A stretch of DNA of 64,000 nucleotides, taken from NCBI GenBank assembly GCA_039805905.1, contig JBDIVM010000002.1, positions 434,001 through 498,000 on the forward strand, written 5' to 3'. The position numbers and the translations under genes are program-made. The notes under the pieces are model-generated. The model was not told the origin of the DNA. It saw only the letters and a program-made list of their open reading frames with translations, and did not search any database. Positions 25,337-35,197 of the stretch are shown here, one piece after another (position 1 is the stretch's first letter; each line of letters begins with the position of its first letter). Source of the stretch: Thermohalobaculum sp039805905. Its GTDB lineage: Bacteria; Pseudomonadota; Alphaproteobacteria; Rhodobacterales; Rhodobacteraceae.

Positions 25337-26190
25337 CGGATATTACCATCGTCGAGGTCGGCCCGCGCGACGGGCTCCAGAACGAGAAGCGGCCGATCCC
25401 CGCGGCGGAGAAGATCCGGCTGATCGACCTGCTCTCGGCAGTTGGTTTCAGGCGTATCGAGGCGGCGAGCTTCGTCAGCCCGAAATGGGTGCCGCAGATG
25501 GCCGACGGCGCCGAGGTGATGGCGGGGATCGCGCGCCGGCCCGGCGTGCGCTACGCGGCGCTGACCCCGAACATGAAGGGCTACGAGGCGGCGCGCGCCG
25601 CAGGTGTCGACGAGGTCGCGATCTTCGGCGCGGCCTCCGAGGCATTCTCGCAGCGGAACATCAACTGCTCGATCGCCGAGAGCATCGAACGGTTCCGGCC
25701 GGTGGCCGAGGCAGCAAAGACTGACGGCATCCCGGTGCGCGGCTACGTCTCCTGCGCCATCGCCTGCCCCTACTCTGGACCGATCCCGCCCAGCGATGTG
25801 GCGCGGGTGACGGAAATGCTGTTCGGCCTCGGCTGCTACGAGGTCTCGCTTGGCGACACCGTCGGCCGGGGCACGCCCGGAACCGTGGCGGCGATGCTGG
25901 ACGCGGTGCTTGCAGTGGCCCCGGCGGAAAGGCTTGCCGGCCACTACCACGACACCAACGGGCGGGCGCTGGAAAGCGTCTCGGCGAGCATGGAAATGGG
26001 GCTGACCGTCTTCGACTCGGCGGTCGGCGGCCTCGGCGGCTGCCCCTACGCGCCGGGAGCGAAGGGGAACCTCTCTACCGGCAAGCTTGCACGGGACCTG
26101 GCGGCGAAGGGGATCGCGACCGGGCTCGATTTGGACGCGCTTGGGGAAGCAGAGAGATTCGTGAGCGGATTGAGGGCGTTGCTGCAATGA
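25333..26190 (+). CDS. liuE: Hydroxymethylglutaryl-CoA lyase
   Basis: TIM-barrel enzyme cleaving 3-hydroxy-3-methylglutaryl-CoA to acetyl-CoA and acetoacetate, the last step of leucine breakdown. The 285 residues include VEVGPRDGLQNE, with the catalytic Arg and metal-binding Asp, the HYHDTNGRAL metal site, and the cysteine signature GGLGGCPYAPGAKGN. It begins with GTG overlapping the liuD stop (GTGA), and its own stop overlaps liuC (ATGA), a continuous translational chain. Confidence 0.95.
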   Translation: MTDITIVEVGPRDGLQNEKRPIPAAEKIRLIDLLSAVGFRRIEAASFVSPKWVPQMADGAEVMAGIARRPGVRYAALTPNMKGYEAARAAGVDEVAIFGAASEAFSQRNINCSIAESIERFRPVAEAAKTDGIPVRGYVSCAIACPYSGPIPPSDVARVTEMLFGLGCYEVSLGDTVGRGTPGTVAAMLDAVLAVAPAERLAGHYHDTNGRALESVSASMEMGLTVFDSAVGGLGGCPYAPGAKGNLSTGKLARDLAAKGIATGLDLDALGEAERFVSGLRALLQ

Positions 26191-26975
26191 CCTACGAATC
26201 CATATCAGTCGCATGCGACTCCCGCGGCGTTGCCACCCTCACGCTCTCCCGCGCGGACAAGCACAATGCGCTGAACGCGCAGATGATCGCCGACCTGACC
26301 GCCGCCGCGGCCGAGCTGGCGGGGGACGCCCTGGTCCGCGCCGTGATCCTGACCGGCGCCGGCAAGAGCTTCTGCGCCGGCGGCGATCTCGCCTGGATGC
26401 GGGCGCAGCAGTCGGCCAGCCGCGCGCAGCGGATCGAGGAGGCGACCAGGCTCGCGCGCATGCTCAGGGCGCTGAACGAACTGCCGAAGCCGCTGATCGG
26501 CCGGGTGCAGGGCCAGGCCTTCGGGGGCGGCATGGGGATGATGGCGGTCTGCGACGTGACGATTGTCGCCATCGGGCCGAAATTCGGCTTCACCGAGGCC
26601 CGCCTCGGACTTATCCCGGCGACGATCTCGCCCTATGTGGTGGCCCGAATGGGCCTCGCGCGCGCCCGCGAGGTGTTTGCCTCGGCCCGCCTGTTCGGGG
26701 CCGAGGAAGCCGTACGGCTCGGCCTCGCCAGCCGCGCGGTCCCGCCCGAGGCGCTGGACGAAGCAGTGGAGTCGGAGGTCGTGCCCTATCTCTCGGCCGC
26801 GCCCGGTGCGGTTGCGGCCTCGAAGGCGCTCCTGTTCCGGCTCGCCCCGCCGGTTGACGAGGCAATGATCGCCATGACCGCCTCGGCTCTGGCCGACCAG
26901 TGGGAGACGGCAGAGGCGGCAGAAGGCATTGCCGCGTTCTTCGGCCGCCGCCCCGCCCCCTGGGCGAGAGGCTGA
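26187..26975 (+). CDS. liuC: Methylglutaconyl-CoA hydratase (enoyl-CoA hydratase family)
   Basis: Crotonase-fold enzyme, 262 residues, expected to hydrate 3-methylglutaconyl-CoA to HMG-CoA. The family motifs are GKSFCAGGDLAWMR for CoA binding and the oxyanion hole, and GQAFGGGMGMMAVCD followed by FTEARLGLIPATISPYV. The specific substrate is inferred from the operon, where this is the only hydratase between carboxylase and lyase functions. It is the last gene of the cluster and converges, eight bases away, with the glycosyltransferase gene. Confidence 0.92.
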   Translation: MTYESISVACDSRGVATLTLSRADKHNALNAQMIADLTAAAAELAGDALVRAVILTGAGKSFCAGGDLAWMRAQQSASRAQRIEEATRLARMLRALNELPKPLIGRVQGQAFGGGMGMMAVCDVTIVAIGPKFGFTEARLGLIPATISPYVVARMGLARAREVFASARLFGAEEAVRLGLASRAVPPEALDEAVESEVVPYLSAAPGAVAASKALLFRLAPPVDEAMIAMTASALADQWETAEAAEGIAAFFGRRPAPWARG

Positions 26976-26983
26976 GGCCGGGC

Positions 26984-28603
26984 TCAGTAACCCCTGAAAC
27001 CCTGCACGACCCAGAACTGGTAGGCGACGGACTGGTCGAGGTGGACACCCAGATGCACGGTCTCGATCTCGCGTGCTTGAGCGAAGTGCCGCGCGTGACT
27101 CTCCGCACCCCGGCGCACCACCAGAAGCATCTCGCGGTCGTCGCCGGGCTGGAGACTCGCGACCATCTCGTGATGACTCGCAATGCGGCCGGCCGGATTC
27201 CAGATCGCGACTTCCCGCCAGCCGAGCCCGCCCAGGAACATGCATTCGGATAGCCTGCGGCGGTTGTCCGAGAGCAGGACTCCCACGCCCTCCTCGGCCA
27301 TGTGGCCGAGCGCCAGCTCGCAGAAAGGCTCTGCCAGGCGGGTCTGCACGAAGGGATCGAGGCGTCGGGTCAGCCGGTCGGCCTGGCCTGCATAGAACCC
27401 GCTCAGGATCCAGAGCAGGAGCGACGCCGCAATGCCGATCCCGACCTGCGCCTTCAGCGCCGACCGGCCGCCACCGGTGAGCAGCCAGCGCGCCGCCATG
27501 AGCGAGCCGGCGATATAGGCCGGGGCTGCCCAGTTGGCGTTTGACCGGGTGGCGAGCGCGAGCACCGTCATCGCCGCAAGCAGCGGGACCGTCAGCCACG
27601 CGCATAGCCGCATCCCGCGGTCGTCGCCCCAGGTCTTGAAATGCCGGAGCGCGAGCAGGATTGCCGCCATGAAGACCGGCCCGATCACCGCGAACTGCGC
27701 GCCTCCGAACTCCAGAAGCTCGAGCGGACGGAAGCGCCCCTTTCCCGGATCGGCGTCACTCAGCACATGGGCGACGGTTGCCAAGCCATGCTGCGCGTTC
27801 CAGACAATGTTCGGAAACACGACAGCGAGCGCCGTCCCGGCGGCGATCAGCGCGCCAGTCCAGTCGCGGCCGCGCGCCGAGACCAGGCCATAGCCGAGCG
27901 CCCCGATCGCGAAGGCGATCATGGTGTACTTGGCCAGCAGTCCCAAGCCGATCGCGAGACCGAGCGCGATCCACCAGCGCCGCTGCACGAGCCGCGTGGC
28001 AGCCACACCGCCGGCGCCCGCCTGGTTCTTGCGGCGCGTCCTGTCGCGTCTGCCGCTCGGGTTGCCCGTGGCCGCATGCCCCGGAGCCGTGTCACCTGCC
28101 CGCACGAGGGCGTAGAGCGCGGCTGCCCAGAGCACCATCAGCACCGGGTCGGTCGTCATCAGCATCGAGGAATAGGCAACCCCCGGCGCGGCAGTGTATC
28201 CGATTGCCGCCCAGAACCCGGTCTGCCCGTCCCAGAGGCGCCTGCCGGCGAGGAAGATCAGCCATCCGATCAGCGCATGGCAGACCGGGCTCGCGGCACG
28301 GAGCGCGACGATGCTGTCTCCCGCGACCAGGGTGACGGCCCGGATGAGCCAGGCAACGAGCGGCGGCTTCGAGTAGTAGCCCCAGTCGGGTTCCTGCGCA
28401 TAGGCCCAGTACTGGGCTTCGTCGAAATGGACCGGCACCAGCTGCAGGGCCACAATCGTGAGGCGGAGCACCAGCACCGCCCCGAGAACGATCACCGCGC
28501 CCCTGTGGCAGCCGGCCGTCCTCCCGCTCCGGTCCGCGGGGCGCCGCGCGGCGGCCGGCCTGCGCCCGCCCCTGGAATTGCCGCTCCGCGCAACCTTCGC
28601 CAT
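26984..28603 (-). CDS. ArnT-like (GT83/PMT-family) membrane glycosyltransferase
   Basis: A polytopic protein of about 539 residues with roughly 11 transmembrane helices in the N-terminal 400 residues and a soluble C-terminal tail. The first periplasmic loop has the acidic motif VHFDEAQYWAYAQEPDWGYY and KPPLVAW, diagnostic of ArnT/PMT-type transferases that use polyprenyl-phosphate sugars to modify lipid A or proteins. The sugar and acceptor are not predictable. A charged insertion of about 40 residues (AATGNPSGRRDRTRRKNQAG) interrupts the region between helices. The start is uncertain: an in-frame GTG at 28630 would add nine residues. Confidence 0.85.
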   Translation of the reverse strand: MAKVARSGNSRGGRRPAAARRPADRSGRTAGCHRGAVIVLGAVLVLRLTIVALQLVPVHFDEAQYWAYAQEPDWGYYSKPPLVAWLIRAVTLVAGDSIVALRAASPVCHALIGWLIFLAGRRLWDGQTGFWAAIGYTAAPGVAYSSMLMTTDPVLMVLWAAALYALVRAGDTAPGHAATGNPSGRRDRTRRKNQAGAGGVAATRLVQRRWWIALGLAIGLGLLAKYTMIAFAIGALGYGLVSARGRDWTGALIAAGTALAVVFPNIVWNAQHGLATVAHVLSDADPGKGRFRPLELLEFGGAQFAVIGPVFMAAILLALRHFKTWGDDRGMRLCAWLTVPLLAAMTVLALATRSNANWAAPAYIAGSLMAARWLLTGGGRSALKAQVGIGIAASLLLWILSGFYAGQADRLTRRLDPFVQTRLAEPFCELALGHMAEEGVGVLLSDNRRRLSECMFLGGLGWREVAIWNPAGRIASHHEMVASLQPGDDREMLLVVRRGAESHARHFAQAREIETVHLGVHLDQSVAYQFWVVQGFRGY

Positions 28604-28731
28604 GACCGCCTGCCCGATCCCGGCGGCCACCCGGATGCCGCCAAATGAACTCTTAGCCGATCGAAAGAGGCCTAGGAAGGCTGCGCCCCGACGGCTATGT
28701 GTTCAGTCGGATCGAGGCTGGGAGACGAGCA

Positions 28732-31410
28732 ATGCGGACAGACAGCGCGACGACGCCGCAGCAGGTAACGCGGCTGGCCGACTACCGGGCACCGGACTGG
28801 CTGGTGGACGACGTGGCGCTGGTCTTCCGGCTTGACCCCGCGGCAACCCGCGTCCGGGCGAAGATCGCATTCCGCCGCAATCCTGCCCGCTCGGGCGAGG
28901 GACCGGCGCCGCTCATCCTGCACGGGCGACAGCTCACGCTGCTCTCGACCGCGATCGACGGCGGTCCGGTCGAGCCCGAGCTGTCGCCGGAAGGACTTTC
29001 GCTACCGGCGGTAAGGCTGCCGCAGGATCATTTCATCTGGGAGTGCGAGACCGAGATCGACCCGCAGGGCAACACGGCGCTCGAAGGCCTTTACATGTCT
29101 CGCGGCATGTACTGCACCCAGTGCGAGGCCGAGGGTTTTCGGAAGATCACCTTTTACCCCGACCGACCGGACGTGATGGCGCCCTTCCGGGTGCGGATCG
29201 AGGCAGACAGCAGGAGCTGCCCGGTGCTGCTCTCGAACGGCAACCCCGTCGGGACGGGAAATTTGCCCGGCGGCTGGCACTTTGCCGAGTGGCACGATCC
29301 GTTCCCGAAGCCTGCCTATCTCTTTGCGCTGGTTGCCGGCGATCTTGTCAGCCATGACGACAGCTTCTCCACCGCAAGCGGGCGTGAGGTGGCGCTAAAG
29401 ATCTATGTCCGCCCGGGCGACGAGAGCAAATGCGCCTACGCGATGGACAGCCTCAAGCGGGCAATGCGCTGGGACGAGCGGACCCATGGCCGGGAATACG
29501 ACCTCGACCTCTTCATGATCGTCGCGGTCGACGACTTCAACATGGGGGCGATGGAGAACAAGGGGCTGAACATCTTCAACTCCAAATACATCCTCGCAAG
29601 CCCCGAGACCGCCACCGACCGCGACTACGAGCTGATCGAGGGCATCGTCGCGCACGAGTATTTCCACAACTGGACCGGAAACCGGATCACCTGCCGCGAC
29701 TGGTTCCAGCTCTGCCTCAAGGAGGGGCTGACCGTCTTCCGCGACCAGGAGTTCTCGGGCGACGAGCGCAGCCACGCGGTGAAGCGGATCGAGGACGTGA
29801 AGCTGCTCCGCGCCCGGCAGTTCCGCGAGGACCAGGGGCCGCTCGCCCATGCCGTCCGGCCCGAGGAGTATGTCGAGATCAACAACTTCTACACCGCGAC
29901 CGTCTACGAGAAGGGCGCCGAGGTGATCCGGATGCTGCGCATGCTCGTTGGCGCCCAGGGCTACCGGAAGGCGCTCGACCTCTATTTCGAGCGTCACGAC
30001 GGGCAGGCCTGCACCATCGAGGATTTCCGCAGGTGCTTCGAGGATGCCTGCGGCCGCGACCTCGGGGAGTTTTCCCGCTGGTGGAGCCAGGCGGGGACGC
30101 CGCGGGTCGCCGTGACGGAGCACTGGGCCGGTGGCCGCTACACCCTGACCTTCCGCCAGTCGACCCCGCCGACGCCGGGCCAGCCTCGGAAGGCGCCGCT
30201 GGTGATCCCGATTGCGGTCGGCCTGCTTGGCGCGAACGGCAACGAAGTCGCGGCGACACAGGTGCTGGAGCTGACCAGGGCGGAGCAGAGCTTCCAGATC
30301 GACCTGTCCGCTCCGGATCCGCGCTGGCACCGGGTTCCCGGGGCACCCTCCCGAGACAGCGCCGCACCGGGCCGGCCGGTTGCCTCGCTCCTGCGTGGCT
30401 TCTCGGCGCCGGTGATTCTCGACCGGGACTCCCCGGATGCGGAATGCGCCTTCCTGCTGGCCCATGACACAGACCCCTTTAACCGCTGGGAGGCTGGGCG
30501 GGCCTATGCGATCCGTATCGCGCTGCGGCTGATGGGAGATGGCGGGGAAGTGCCGGATGCCTGGGTCGAAGGAATGAGCGCGGTTTTGGCCGACACGTCG
30601 CTCGATCCTGCCTTCCGTGCCATGGCGCTCGATGTGCCGGGGGTGGACGAACTCTCGCGCGAGATTGCGGGACGGGGAGAGTATGCCGACCCTGACACCA
30701 TCCATGCGGCAACCACCGCCATGCGCCGGACGCTCGGCGAGCGGCTCGGCCCCGCACTCCGGCAGAGCATCGAGACCCTGCGCGGCCCCGGATCCTACAG
30801 CCCTGATGCCGCTTCGTCCGGGCGGCGAGCGCTGAAGAACCGCTGTCTAGCCTTGCTGGGGGCGACCCGCTCTGAGGAAGCGTTCGCGTTGGCCGAGGCA
30901 CAGTTCCGCACTGCCGACAACATGTCTGAGAGCCTGCCGGCGCTGACTGTGCTGGCTCATGAGGCCGCTCCTGTGGCCCCTGCCCTGATCGAGGCCTTTT
31001 TCGAGCGCTGGCGGGACGATCCGCTCGTCGTCGACAAGTGGCTCTCACTCCAGGCCTCGGCGCCGCTGCCGGGCACCATCAATCGGGTGCAAGCCCTGAC
31101 CGGCCACGCGGCCTTCGACTGGAAGAATCCCAACAAGTTCCGCTCGCTGATCGGCGCTCTGGCACTGGCGAACCCGGTTGTCTTCCACGCGAAGGATGGC
31201 TCGGGTTACCGCTTCACAGCCGACTGGCTGCTGCGCCTCGACCCGGTCAACCCGCAGACCACCGCAAGGATCGCCGGCGCCTTCGAGACCATGCGCCGGT
31301 ACGACGCCCGGCGGCAGGCGCTGATGCGGGCCGAACTCGAGCGGATCGCCGCGGTCGAGACGCTGTCGAAGAATACGCGCGAGATCGTGGCGCGGATCCT
31401 CGGGATTTGA
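28732..31410 (+). CDS. pepN: Aminopeptidase N (M1 family)
   Basis: Zinc metallo-aminopeptidase that removes N-terminal residues from peptides in the cytoplasm, 892 residues, the length of the proteobacterial PepN subgroup. The exopeptidase motif GAMEN is at residues 272-276, and the zinc site H308-E-x-x-H312 in VAHEYFHNWTGNR is followed by the third ligand in LKEGLTVFRDQEFS. The ATG at 28732 has GGGAGACGAG upstream; an in-frame GTG at 28699 is less likely. It may use peptides delivered by the importer at 11119-17096, though nothing links the two directly. Confidence 0.96.
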   Translation: MRTDSATTPQQVTRLADYRAPDWLVDDVALVFRLDPAATRVRAKIAFRRNPARSGEGPAPLILHGRQLTLLSTAIDGGPVEPELSPEGLSLPAVRLPQDHFIWECETEIDPQGNTALEGLYMSRGMYCTQCEAEGFRKITFYPDRPDVMAPFRVRIEADSRSCPVLLSNGNPVGTGNLPGGWHFAEWHDPFPKPAYLFALVAGDLVSHDDSFSTASGREVALKIYVRPGDESKCAYAMDSLKRAMRWDERTHGREYDLDLFMIVAVDDFNMGAMENKGLNIFNSKYILASPETATDRDYELIEGIVAHEYFHNWTGNRITCRDWFQLCLKEGLTVFRDQEFSGDERSHAVKRIEDVKLLRARQFREDQGPLAHAVRPEEYVEINNFYTATVYEKGAEVIRMLRMLVGAQGYRKALDLYFERHDGQACTIEDFRRCFEDACGRDLGEFSRWWSQAGTPRVAVTEHWAGGRYTLTFRQSTPPTPGQPRKAPLVIPIAVGLLGANGNEVAATQVLELTRAEQSFQIDLSAPDPRWHRVPGAPSRDSAAPGRPVASLLRGFSAPVILDRDSPDAECAFLLAHDTDPFNRWEAGRAYAIRIALRLMGDGGEVPDAWVEGMSAVLADTSLDPAFRAMALDVPGVDELSREIAGRGEYADPDTIHAATTAMRRTLGERLGPALRQSIETLRGPGSYSPDAASSGRRALKNRCLALLGATRSEEAFALAEAQFRTADNMSESLPALTVLAHEAAPVAPALIEAFFERWRDDPLVVDKWLSLQASAPLPGTINRVQALTGHAAFDWKNPNKFRSLIGALALANPVVFHAKDGSGYRFTADWLLRLDPVNPQTTARIAGAFETMRRYDARRQALMRAELERIAAVETLSKNTREIVARILGI

Positions 31411-31418
31411 GAGCGCCA

Positions 31419-33014
31419 CTACCGCCCAAGCACCGCTGCCTCGTCGAACTCGATCAGCGTCGGCCCTCCGCGTACAGCTGCCGCTGCCAGGAGGCCCGGA
31501 AGGGCATCGAGCGCCTCCATCCGCCCGGCTGCCATGCCGTAGGCCCGTGCGATGCCGACGAAATCGGGAGTGTGCAGGTCCACCCCCACTGGAGTGACTT
31601 GCTGACTGATCATGTAGCTCCTGATCTCGCCGTAGCCGCGGTTGTTCCAGACCAGCACGATCACCGGCAACCGCTCTTCGATCGCGGTTCCGAGCTCGGC
31701 CAGGCTGAACTGCAACCCGCCGTCGCCGGTCAGGCAGACCACCGGGGAGCCGGTCGCCCGCGCGGCCCCGATTGCCGCCGGCAGCCCGTAGCCAAGCGCG
31801 CCGTAGCCGGTCGAGGCGTTGAACCAGAGCCGGGCAGCCGGCGCCGGATACCAGAGGTTACCGGCATAGATCGCCTGGGTCGAATCGCCGACGATCGGCG
31901 CTGCGGGCAGCGCATCGCGGATCATTTCCAGGAACCGGACCGAAGCCCGGTAGGCATCGCCGATCTCTGCAAGCGCCCCGCTTCGGGCGCGTTCGGCGCG
32001 TGCCGCCGCACCGCCCGAGCGTGGCGCTCCGGACAAGCCAGCGGCGATCAGCCTCACGGCCTCGGCCGCATCGCCGAGCAGCGGCAGATCGGGAACACCT
32101 CCCCTCCGCATCTGCTCCGGGTCAATCTCGACACGAAGCAGCCGGCCTGGAACCTCGACCGGGCTGCGGTCGTACATGTCATAGTCGGTGCGCCCGAATT
32201 CGGTGCCGATCGCCAGCACGACATCCGCCTCGGAGATCAGCGATCGGACCGCTGCCAGAGAGGGGCTGGCCGGAACCGCCAGCGGGTGGCCTGGGGCCAC
32301 GAGACCCCTGGCGTTCGTCGTCATCACCACCGGCGCATCTGCTCGCTCGGCGAGTACCGCTAACCCCTCGGCGGCACGGGCACCGCCGCCGGCAAGGATC
32401 AGCGGCCGTGACGCCGCCTTGAGGATCTCGACCGCCCGGGCAATGCCGGCTGGCGCCGGCGCAGGCCGCAGGATGGGGGCGGGACGGAGGACTGGAACGG
32501 CCGACGCGTCGGCGTCCAGCAGGTCGCGGGGGATTTCCACATGGACCGGTCGTGGGCGCCCGCCCTCGAACACCGCCCAAGCCCGGGCGAGCACGTCGGG
32601 CAGCTCATCCGGCGTCATCACCGTGTGCGAGAACGCCGCACACTGTGCCGCAACCAGACCCTGACGGCGCAGTTCGTGCAGATCGCCAGCCTCCATGCCG
32701 AGCCGTCCGCGCGCGTTGACCGCCGAGACCACCAGCATCGGCACGCTGTCGGCATAGGCCTGCGCCATCGCAGTGGCAATGTTGGTGACCCCGGGACCGG
32801 TGATCACGAAGGCCACCGCCGGCCGGCCGCAGGCACGGGCATAGCCGTCTGCCATGAACCCGGCCCCCTGTTCGTGGCGCGGCGTGACGTGGCGGATCCG
32901 GCTCGTCGCGAGACCGCGATAGAGCTCGACCGTGTGCACCCCGGGGATGCCGAAGATGGTGTCGACCCCATAGGCCTCCAGCCACTCGACCAGCCGCTCG
33001 CCAAGTGTCGGCAT
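31419..33014 (-). CDS. Thiamine-diphosphate-dependent decarboxylase, AruI-like (5-guanidino-2-oxopentanoate decarboxylase)
   Basis: A 531-residue member of the acetolactate synthase/pyruvate decarboxylase superfamily. The N-terminal domain has the cofactor-activating Glu (E48 in RHEQGAGFMADGYAR), and the C-terminal domain has GDGGLQFSLAELGT with VWNNRGYGE, the thiamine-diphosphate/Mg motif. The N-terminus (DTIFGIPGVHTVELYRG) resembles proteins annotated as AruI in Rhodobacterales, where the enzyme serves arginine catabolism by transamination; this is similarity by eye. A generic acetolactate synthase-like enzyme is the alternative. GGAGGAGAAC precedes the ATG. It converges with pepN and diverges from the MFS gene. 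Confidence 0.8.
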   Translation of the reverse strand: MPTLGERLVEWLEAYGVDTIFGIPGVHTVELYRGLATSRIRHVTPRHEQGAGFMADGYARACGRPAVAFVITGPGVTNIATAMAQAYADSVPMLVVSAVNARGRLGMEAGDLHELRRQGLVAAQCAAFSHTVMTPDELPDVLARAWAVFEGGRPRPVHVEIPRDLLDADASAVPVLRPAPILRPAPAPAGIARAVEILKAASRPLILAGGGARAAEGLAVLAERADAPVVMTTNARGLVAPGHPLAVPASPSLAAVRSLISEADVVLAIGTEFGRTDYDMYDRSPVEVPGRLLRVEIDPEQMRRGGVPDLPLLGDAAEAVRLIAAGLSGAPRSGGAAARAERARSGALAEIGDAYRASVRFLEMIRDALPAAPIVGDSTQAIYAGNLWYPAPAARLWFNASTGYGALGYGLPAAIGAARATGSPVVCLTGDGGLQFSLAELGTAIEERLPVIVLVWNNRGYGEIRSYMISQQVTPVGVDLHTPDFVGIARAYGMAAGRMEALDALPGLLAAAAVRGGPTLIEFDEAAVLGR

Positions 33015-33246
33015 GTTCTCCTCCGGTCTCCCGCCTCCTGTCGCTACCCCCAGCCTGACCCACTGGTCAATCGTGCGGTGCCACCTGTGGCGATCGGGTG
33101 CTGCCGCGCCTTCGGATATCGCACAATCGGGTCGGGCAGCGCCGATTTACCACTTGCCAGTGCGCCGAATCCGGCGCTTGCTGCCCCTCGTCACAGTGCC
33201 GCGCCAAGCGGTCGCCTATCGTCTGCAGTTCCTCGGGTCTCCCCGA

Positions 33247-34446
33247 ATGGTTTTCAATGTCCGTCACCCGCTGTGGCTTTCGGCCGGGCCGACTCCGGGT
33301 ATGGGCGTCTTCAGCCTGCTCTACGGAATCGAGTCGATCGCGCGTGCGTCCCTTGCGACCGTGGTACCGCTCCAGGCCTATGCGATCCTGAAGGACGAGC
33401 AGCAGGTCAGCTTCCTATATACCGCCATCGCCATCGCCACGCTGGCTGCCAGTTTCCTGGTGCCTGGCATGATCCGCCACTTTACCCGCCGCTGGACCTA
33501 TACGGTCGGTGTTGCGGCGCTGATCGCTGCCGCGCTGGCGCTCTGGTCCTACACCCTGCCCGGCCAGGCGGCGGGCATGTTCCTGCGCGTGTTCGGCACG
33601 GCTTGCCTGAATATCACGCTCAACCTCTACATCATGGAGTTCATCGACAAGAAGGACTATGTGAAGAACGATGCGCGCCGGCTTGCCTTCTCGACCATCG
33701 GATGGACCTTCGCGCCCTATCTCGGCGTCTGGCTCTACAACCGCTACGGTTTCGCCGCGACCTATGGCTGGGCGATCGCCTGGGCGCTGTTGCTGCTGGC
33801 CGCCTTCTGGTATGTGCGCATGTCGGAGAACACACCGATCCGCCCGGGTGTGCTGAAGCCGCCGAGCCCGTTCGCCAATGTCGGCCGCTTTCTCGCCCAG
33901 CCGCGCCTGCGCATGGCCTGGACGATCGCCTTCATCCGCTCGGCCTTCTGGACCACCTTCTTCGTCTACACCCCGATCCTGATGGTCGCCACCGGGCTCG
34001 GCTCGGAAGCGGGTGCTCTGGTGATCTCGGCCGGCAATGCGGTGCTGGTCATGACGCTCGTATGGCAGCGTGTCGCCGAGCGGCGCGGAGTGCGCTGGTC
34101 GATCGTCGTCTCGTTCCTGATGCTGGCGGCGATGCTGGTGGGCGCCTGGCTCGCCGGGCTGCACAGCGGCTGGGCTGCGGCCGGCTTCCTGCTCGGCGCC
34201 TGCATGGGGGCGACAGGCCTCGACGCGCTGGGCGGGGTCCCGTTCTATCGAGCGGTCCATGCCTCCGAGCGGCCGGAGATGACGGCGGTGTACCGCACAT
34301 ATGCCGATGCCAGCGAACTCGTCCCGCCGCTGGTCTACGGCGTGCTCCTGACCTGGTTCGACCTGCCTGTGGTGTTCCTGGCGCTCGCCCTCGTGCAGCT
34401 CTTCGGCGCCTGGCTCAGCGCCCGTTTCCTGCACCGCCGGCTCTGA
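33247..34446 (+). CDS. Major facilitator superfamily transporter
   Basis: About 400 residues with 12 predicted transmembrane helices and the two-fold arrangement of MFS carriers, including a long central loop (SENTPIRPGVLKPPSPF). No substrate-specific motif was recognised. The frame is open up to 33013, but the upstream 78 residues are not MFS-like, so the start is put at MVFNVRHPLWLS; no convincing ribosome site precedes it, and 33301 is an alternative. It is transcribed divergently from the AruI-like gene, and the 230 bases between them show no clear operator. Confidence 0.8.
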   Translation: MVFNVRHPLWLSAGPTPGMGVFSLLYGIESIARASLATVVPLQAYAILKDEQQVSFLYTAIAIATLAASFLVPGMIRHFTRRWTYTVGVAALIAAALALWSYTLPGQAAGMFLRVFGTACLNITLNLYIMEFIDKKDYVKNDARRLAFSTIGWTFAPYLGVWLYNRYGFAATYGWAIAWALLLLAAFWYVRMSENTPIRPGVLKPPSPFANVGRFLAQPRLRMAWTIAFIRSAFWTTFFVYTPILMVATGLGSEAGALVISAGNAVLVMTLVWQRVAERRGVRWSIVVSFLMLAAMLVGAWLAGLHSGWAAAGFLLGACMGATGLDALGGVPFYRAVHASERPEMTAVYRTYADASELVPPLVYGVLLTWFDLPVVFLALALVQLFGAWLSARFLHRRL

Positions 34447-34522
34447 GCCGCGGCCTTGCCAGAGCAACCCGCAACATCTACATCCCTAGGGAATCCGGCC
34501 GTACCATAGCAGGAACCAACTC

Positions 34523-34765
34523 ATGCCCGTCCGAGCGTCCGAGATCGAACGCCTGATCCGCGCCGCCTTTCCGGGCGCCAGGATCGAGATCCGTGACCTC
34601 GCGGGCGACAACAACCACTACGCCGCGACGGTTGTGGCCGAGGAGTTCCGCGGCAAGAGTCGGGTTCAGCAGCAGCGCATGGTGAACCAGGCGCTGACGA
34701 GCATCATCGAGGGGCCGGATGCCCCGCTTCACGCCCTGGCGCTGCAGACGAGCGCGCCCGACTGA
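34523..34765 (+). CDS. BolA family protein
   Basis: An 80-residue class II KH-fold protein. The invariant features are EIERLIRAAFPGARIEIRDL, an asparagine/histidine loop (GDNNHYAATVVAEEF) and the RVQQQRMVNQAL helix with the C-terminal histidine (PLHALAL). BolA-like proteins form 2Fe-2S-bridged heterodimers with monothiol glutaredoxins and take part in iron-sulfur cluster trafficking and iron sensing. The glutaredoxin partner is encoded 30 bases downstream, which strongly supports that role. Confidence 0.94.
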   Translation: MPVRASEIERLIRAAFPGARIEIRDLAGDNNHYAATVVAEEFRGKSRVQQQRMVNQALTSIIEGPDAPLHALALQTSAPD

Positions 34766-34795
34766 GTCAGAGACCGCCGCAAAGGACCGCATTCG

Positions 34796-35158
34796 ATGAC
34801 CGACATCAAGCACGAGATTCAGAGCACCGTCGACGCCAACGACGTGGTGCTTTTCATGAAGGGCACCTCGAGCATGCCGCAATGCGGCTTCTCCTCGCGG
34901 GTCGCGGCGATCCTCGGCTACATGGGCGTCAAATACAAGGACGTGAACGTGCTGGCCTCCGACGAGATCCGCCAGGGCATCAAGGCTTTCTCGGACTGGC
35001 CGACCATCCCGCAGCTCTATGTGAAGGGCGAGTTCGTCGGCGGCTGCGACATCGTCACCGAGATGACATTGTCGGGCGAACTCGACAAGCTCTTCGAGCA
35101 GAGCGGCATCGCGTTCGACAAGGCCGCGGCCGACGCGATCCGCAAGCAGAACGCCTGA
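34796..35158 (+). CDS. grxD: Monothiol glutaredoxin, Grx4 type
   Basis: A 120-residue CGFS-class glutaredoxin (MPQCGFSSRVAAIL) that binds a glutathione-ligated 2Fe-2S cluster and works in Fe-S cluster delivery rather than general disulfide reduction. Supporting motifs are VVLFMKGTSSMPQCGF, DWPTIPQLYVKGEFVGGCDI and a C-terminal helix. It follows the bolA-like gene directly, matching their known physical partnership. Start by family alignment. Confidence 0.96.
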   Translation: MTDIKHEIQSTVDANDVVLFMKGTSSMPQCGFSSRVAAILGYMGVKYKDVNVLASDEIRQGIKAFSDWPTIPQLYVKGEFVGGCDIVTEMTLSGELDKLFEQSGIAFDKAAADAIRKQNA

Positions 35159-35197
35159 CGGCCCTTCCGGGGCCGACCGCGGCGGGGGTGCCTCGCG

